From positions 620,001-684,000 of the forward strand of contig JAXLQR010000002.1 in the NCBI GenBank assembly GCA_046331545.1: 64,000 nucleotides of DNA. The letters are read 5' to 3'. Both the position numbers and the translations under genes were made by a program. Position 1 is the first letter of the stretch. The number at the start of each line of letters is the position of its first letter. The notes beneath the pieces are model-generated. The model ran no database searches. It saw only the letters and a list, made by a program, of their open reading frames with translations, and was not told the origin of the DNA. Source of the DNA: JADJVL01 sp046331545 (GTDB taxonomy: Bacteria; Acidobacteriota; Holophagae; Holophagales; Holophagaceae). This document shows, piece after piece, positions 60,922-64,000 of this stretch.

Positions 60922-61288
60922 GAATACTTCCGAGATAATCACTTGTGGTGGTTGATAGTTGCGGCGTCATGCCGAGCTGGTTCTTCACGTAGCGCGGCTC
61001 GAGCTTGGGGTTCAGCTCGTGTGCAGCCTTGAAGTAGGCGACGAAGAGCGTATACCCGAAGCACTTGAAGCCGTGGCGCACCGTCCCGAGCGAGCCGCTC
61101 CGGTCCATCCACTTGCATAGGTCTGTGAAGATCGGCTCGCCCGTCTTCGGCCCGTGCAGGGCTCCGAGCTTTGCCCACTCCTTGGGCTGCGTGCCCATGA
61201 TGATCTCGAGGACCACAGGCGGAATGATCTCGCGCACTCGGTCGAAGCCATCGCGCGAGATAGCTACGTAGCCGTGACAGAGAGGTGG
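60902..61288 (-). pseudogene. hsdR: Fragment of a type I restriction endonuclease subunit
   Basis: An open frame reading GYVAISRDGFDRVREIIPP, then TQPKEWAKLGALHG, WMDRSGSLGTVRHGFKCFGY, FVAYFKAAHELNPKLEPRYV and KNQLGMTPQL. This matches the N-terminal region of HsdR proteins, where QPKEW, RHGFK, and YFKPAxxLNPE...NRLxVTRQL are conserved. The homology stops at about 60956, just before the catalytic part (ELKN) would appear, and starts without a proper initiation codon. Only about 110 of some 900-1000 residues remain. It lies downstream of the DUF4276 gene on the same strand. Confidence 0.75.
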
Positions 61289-61387
61289 TGCCCGATGACT
61301 GTCTCAAACGCGGCCTCGGAGTATCTGTGGGCGCTCGTAACGGCTACCGCTTCGGCTGGACTCTCCAAGATCCCAGAAAGGTTCGAC

Positions 61388-62086
61388 TCAAACGGTCACT
61401 ACCGCCACGACTTCCGCGGAGAACCGCTCGGCCTGCGCGCATCGCCGGCGGACTGCGGACCAGGCCTCGACGATGGTCCGTTCGCGGGCGCGATAGTCAC
61501 GCGAGGTCTTCCTTATGCGCTGCGCGACGGGCAGCGCCCTCAACTGCGACTCGACATTGAGGTTGCACTCAAGGCCGATCAGAAGCTGATGACCATTGTC
61601 GAACGCAGCCGCCACAAGCCACGCCTCGACGGACTTTGAGGGCACGCACAATACGGTCCTTGGCCCTGGCGCCATCATGCCAGCCCACGCGAGCAGGCAT
61701 GAACGCATGGCTTCGGCGCTGCCCGAGGCCGGCGGACACTGGATCATGTTGGGCAGCGTGGGCCAGCCGCGAGTTTCCGCGAGGGCGGCGATCTCGGCGC
61801 TGACATCGGCGTATCGCTTCTCGGCAACATCGGCGTCGACATGGAGCACGAAGAGATCGAATCCTTGCAAAGTTGGGTCGTCCTCGAACTGGGCACGGCC
61901 GCGCGTCGCGAAATCGAGGCACCAGCGCAACACGCCGCCCCAGCCCGTGCCAAGCTTCGGCCGCTTGGGCTCTGGTTGCAGAAGCGTGAGCACGAACGGT
62001 CGCGGAAGCAGCGCCTTCAATGCCGCCTGGATGATGATCTCGTCAGTCGGTCCCTCCGCGACCAGAGCCACTCGGAGGTCAGACAT
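61388..62086 (-). CDS. DUF4276 family protein with TOPRIM-like fold
   Basis: 232 residues. The N-terminus VALVAEGPTDEIII (Glu11) and LFVLHVDAD (Asp84, Asp86) give the E...DxD arrangement of TOPRIM nucleases, and PSKSVEAWLVAA (Ser150) is the conserved DUF4276 motif. In OLD and PARIS-type systems a TOPRIM protein is the effector of a partner ATPase. Its ATG overlaps the ATPase stop by 8 bases, so the two are coupled. All likely metal ligands are intact. Nuclease activity is inferred, not shown. Confidence 0.85.
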   Translation of the reverse strand: MSDLRVALVAEGPTDEIIIQAALKALLPRPFVLTLLQPEPKRPKLGTGWGGVLRWCLDFATRGRAQFEDDPTLQGFDLFVLHVDADVAEKRYADVSAEIAALAETRGWPTLPNMIQCPPASGSAEAMRSCLLAWAGMMAPGPRTVLCVPSKSVEAWLVAAAFDNGHQLLIGLECNLNVESQLRALPVAQRIRKTSRDYRARERTIVEAWSAVRRRCAQAERFSAEVVAVVTV

Positions 62087-63257
62087 TGGGCACGGCTCCG
62101 AGGTTGCCCATCGCCCACAGGCGCGAGAGGGGATACTCCTCGTTGAGCTTCTGCAGCTCGGGGGTCAGCGTGATGCGCCTTGCCGCGGTGTGACCCTCGC
62201 TGTTCCGCTCCACGGCGAAGAGGCGAACCTCATCGTCATCAAGATTGAGCCCGTCGAGCACCGTGGGGTTGTGTGCGGTAAAGAGAAGTTGCCGGTCTGG
62301 GTTGGCTTTTTGGAGCCAATCGGCGAGATGCTCGACGAGACGCGTGACCAATCGTGGATTCAGGGCCGAGTCTAGGTTGTCGATGGCGAAGATTGACGGA
62401 GAGGAGGGCGACAGGCAAAGCACCGCCGCGAAGAGTACGTAGAGCGCGCCTTCACTTGCATCGTAGGCAGTGAGGGTATTTCGAGAGGGCGCCATGAAGC
62501 GATCAGTGAACCTCAACACTTGCTTCGCGCGCGGGACCGATGGAGACAATAACGCGCCTGCTGCATCCGTGGCGCCTACATCGCTCATCCAGTCCACCAG
62601 GGCGAGGGCCTCATCGAGCAGGTCAGAATCCACCGAACGTTTGAGGGCCTCGTAGCCCTCGGCGAGGCCTCCACCGACGAGTCCGACGGGTACACGTGTC
62701 TGTGGATCCTGGGCTGTTGCGCGTAATGCCGGCGTGTTGGGCGTATAGATGGAGTAGCCCTGCAATGCCTTCAGGAGGAGAGAGGCGGGAGCATCGGCCT
62801 GTAGCTCGACGAGCTTGAGCGCGGCCAGTCCCGCGGACTCCTCTAGATTCAACTTCCTCTTGTCGGCGGGGCGTCGGCCGACGATCTGGGTCCCGCTCGA
62901 CGACAGGAATTCGGACTTGAACGACCAGGCCGGCTCTGGTTTGCCCAGTGGGTTCAACAGCGACAGCCGGTACGTCGCGTCGCCTTGGCCCTGCGCCTCG
63001 AAGAAGATGTGGGGCGGTATTTTACCACTCGCAAACGAAGCCTTGAACAGTCGCGGCAAGCCGGCGCGCACGCCACGCCGGATGATGGCCTCATCATCCA
63101 CGCGCCCGCCCGCGGCCGCACCGAGGACACCAAGCGCTTCGAGCAGGTTGCTCTTGCCGACGCCGTTGGCACCAATGAAGCAGTTCACGCGACCCAGCGC
63201 GACCGTCTGGTCTACGATGGACTTGAAGCCCTTGATGTGGACCTGTCGCAGTCTCAT
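62079..63257 (-). CDS. AAA ATPase (AAA_21/RecF-OLD-like) of a two-gene defence-type unit
   Basis: 392 residues. SMC/RecF-type features: IKGFKSIVDQTVALGRVNCF at the start, Walker A GANGVGKS (29-36), an ASEGALYVLF signature (267-276), Walker B SIFAIDNLDSALNPRL (288-303) and the H-loop FTAHNPTVLDGL. Where most relatives have DE after the Walker B strand, this one has DN (Asp293-Asn294), so hydrolysis may be altered or another residue used. It is coupled downstream to the DUF4276 gene and upstream (ATGA overlap) to an hsdS remnant, indicating that the pair once sat inside a type I restriction operon. Confidence 0.88.
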   Translation of the reverse strand: MRLRQVHIKGFKSIVDQTVALGRVNCFIGANGVGKSNLLEALGVLGAAAGGRVDDEAIIRRGVRAGLPRLFKASFASGKIPPHIFFEAQGQGDATYRLSLLNPLGKPEPAWSFKSEFLSSSGTQIVGRRPADKRKLNLEESAGLAALKLVELQADAPASLLLKALQGYSIYTPNTPALRATAQDPQTRVPVGLVGGGLAEGYEALKRSVDSDLLDEALALVDWMSDVGATDAAGALLSPSVPRAKQVLRFTDRFMAPSRNTLTAYDASEGALYVLFAAVLCLSPSSPSIFAIDNLDSALNPRLVTRLVEHLADWLQKANPDRQLLFTAHNPTVLDGLNLDDDEVRLFAVERNSEGHTAARRITLTPELQKLNEEYPLSRLWAMGNLGAVPNV

Positions 63258-63466
63258 TCGGCGCTCTCCTTCACCTCGAGTTGCCCAGTCACCGTGGCGG
63301 CAATGAGCGCGGAGCGGCGCTCCTTGAGCAGTACATTTGTGTGCTCAGTCGCCGTGCACACGACGTCGAGCTTCGCAGTCCCTTGCGCGATGTACTGCAT
63401 AGTGGCCCGCTGCTCATTGTGAAAAGGGAATTCCAAAGCCTCATTTTGAGCGAGCGACCACCGGCG
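63254..63466 (-). pseudogene. hsdS: C-terminal fragment of a type I specificity subunit
   Basis: The frame reads ALEFPFHNEQRATMQYIAQG, TAKLDVVCTATEHTNVLLKE and RRSALIAATVTGQLEV. This is the C-terminal conserved coiled coil and tail of HsdS, where EQRxI...TxKID...LLxExRxALIxxxVTGxL is typical. The target-recognition domains and the rest of the gene are missing, and it is cut off before repeat copy 3. Its stop overlaps the AAA ATPase start, the original operon spacing. Confidence 0.7.
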
Positions 63467-63542
63467 AGAACGATTTCGTTGTCGGAGTAGAACTTCGCGA
63501 GGCGAGTTCGGGGCGCTTGGCTGGCTTGATGAGCTGGGTTCA

Positions 63543-63608
63543 TGGGGTATCTCGCCTCAAAACTTCGCAGTTCGGCTCTTTCCCGTCAATCAGCGACAGG
63601 GCTTCGCC
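63543..63608 (-). repeat. Copy 3 of the IS91-associated repeated element
   Basis: Minus-strand copy with the 47-base core at 63543-63589, preceded (at higher coordinates) by the GGCGAAGCCC block also found in copy 1. It begins about 50 bases downstream of the stop of the IS91-like transposase, where such elements carry their oriIS end. Confidence 0.75.
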
Positions 63609-63658
63609 TGACCCTATCCGGCTAGGACACACCTCCGATTGTCGGTAGCATCCCACCT

Positions 63659-64000
63659 TCACAACGGCGGTTGCTTCAAATTGACGCACCCGCGGATCGC
63701 CCTGATCACCTTGGGCTGAGTGATGAACGCAATCTGCTGCATCCGGCCAGGACATGCCGGGCAGTCGAAGAAATCCACCGCGAAGTCTTTAAGCAGCAGC
63801 TTCGCCCGGGGGATCCAGCGCCTCCGCACGGTCTTCCCGCGACCAACTTCCTCGTAGGCCACGATCTGCCCACAGCCTTCATCCCTCTCTTCCGGCGGCC
63901 CCGGCACCACCCAATTCCGGTGCTTCGCATTGGGTCCGGAAAGTTCAGAAATAAAGGCCCAGACTCGAACACCGGCCCTGACCGAGCGCCGAGGCGGCCA
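63659..64000 (-). mobile_element. IS91-family transposase, C-terminal part (runs off the window)
   Basis: An open frame continues from the window edge to TGA at 63659. It reads GPNAKHRNWVVPGPPEE, RRRWIPRAKLLLKDFAVDFF and DCPACPGRMQQIAFITQPKV before ending NLKQPPL. IS91/ISCR-type HUH transposases end in just this way: an APNAKxR segment, W-x-x-LLxRVFxID, and CPxCxGRM followed by IAxITxPxxIRxI. The HUH/Y2 catalytic domain lies beyond the window, so activity cannot be judged. Confidence 0.75.

Noticed and set aside
57150..64000. Prophage
   Set aside because: No integrase, structural, lysis or replication genes are present. The content fits a transposon-associated accessory region.

Overview
The window is high-GC chromosomal DNA, apart from two AT-rich patches, with densely packed genes and many 1-8 bp start/stop overlaps. 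The gene content suggests an acidobacterium, most likely of the Holophaga/Geothrix/Mesoterricola type. The pointers are two roughly 800-residue double FtsX/MacB permeases of the type catalogued in Acidobacteria, a large TPR-tailed serine/threonine kinase, GAFTDA-type sigma-54 regulators and a LuxR/DUF4199 pair. This placement is inference from gene content; no rRNA is present.

Layout. 0-4.5 kb (minus strand): the start of an oxidoreductase gene, a secreted protein, and a fadA-fadN pair for fatty acid beta-oxidation. 4.5-14.6 kb (plus): an export operon of membrane fusion protein, ATPase and two double permeases, then a DUF3052 protein and a sigma-54 response regulator/NtrY-like kinase pair. 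A good -24/-12 promoter and a large inverted repeat precede the operon. 14.6-17.1 kb: a MoxR ATPase and two paralogous small proteins sharing a KPQCxPxGWP C-terminus, the first behind a second -24/-12 promoter. 17.1-29.5 kb: a Ser/Thr kinase, a NitT/TauT-like ABC importer (fused double permease plus ATPase), an OPT peptide transporter next to a DUF885-like peptidase, a DMT exporter and a TPR-glycosyltransferase. 29.5-31.4 kb: an AT-rich insertion with two secreted proteins of unknown function, one with ten cysteines. 31.4-47.7 kb: DacB, a pilin-like protein, an HD-GYP protein, a FabD-like protein, a PAP2 phosphatase, small enzymes, carAB, a large secreted protein and tadA. 47.7-48.1 kb: a non-coding array of three abutting long palindromes. 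48.2-57.1 kb: a LytTR/LytS-type two-component pair, a Spy-like protein, a cupin-hemerythrin fusion, tRNA-Ser(CGA), a methyltransferase, secreted proteins and an epoxide hydrolase.

57.1-64.0 kb is an accessory region. A repeated element occurs three times: in direct orientation at 57.15 and 60.06 kb and inverted at 63.6 kb. The inverted copy lies just downstream of the 3' end of an IS91-like transposase that runs off the window. The region carries a membrane-anchored LuxR regulator with a DUF4199 partner, an MntA-HepT toxin-antitoxin module, a VapBC-type module, an AT-rich lipoprotein gene and a decayed type I restriction locus. In that locus fragments of hsdS and hsdR bracket an intact two-gene unit encoding an AAA ATPase and a DUF4276 (TOPRIM-like) protein. 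This is the best candidate for a little-described defence module in the window.

The clearest regulatory hypothesis is that the sigma-54 regulator at 11.9 kb controls its own export operon, and perhaps the secreted KPQC protein. Both promoters have upstream GTCC...GGAC dyads around a shared ATCGGGAC core.
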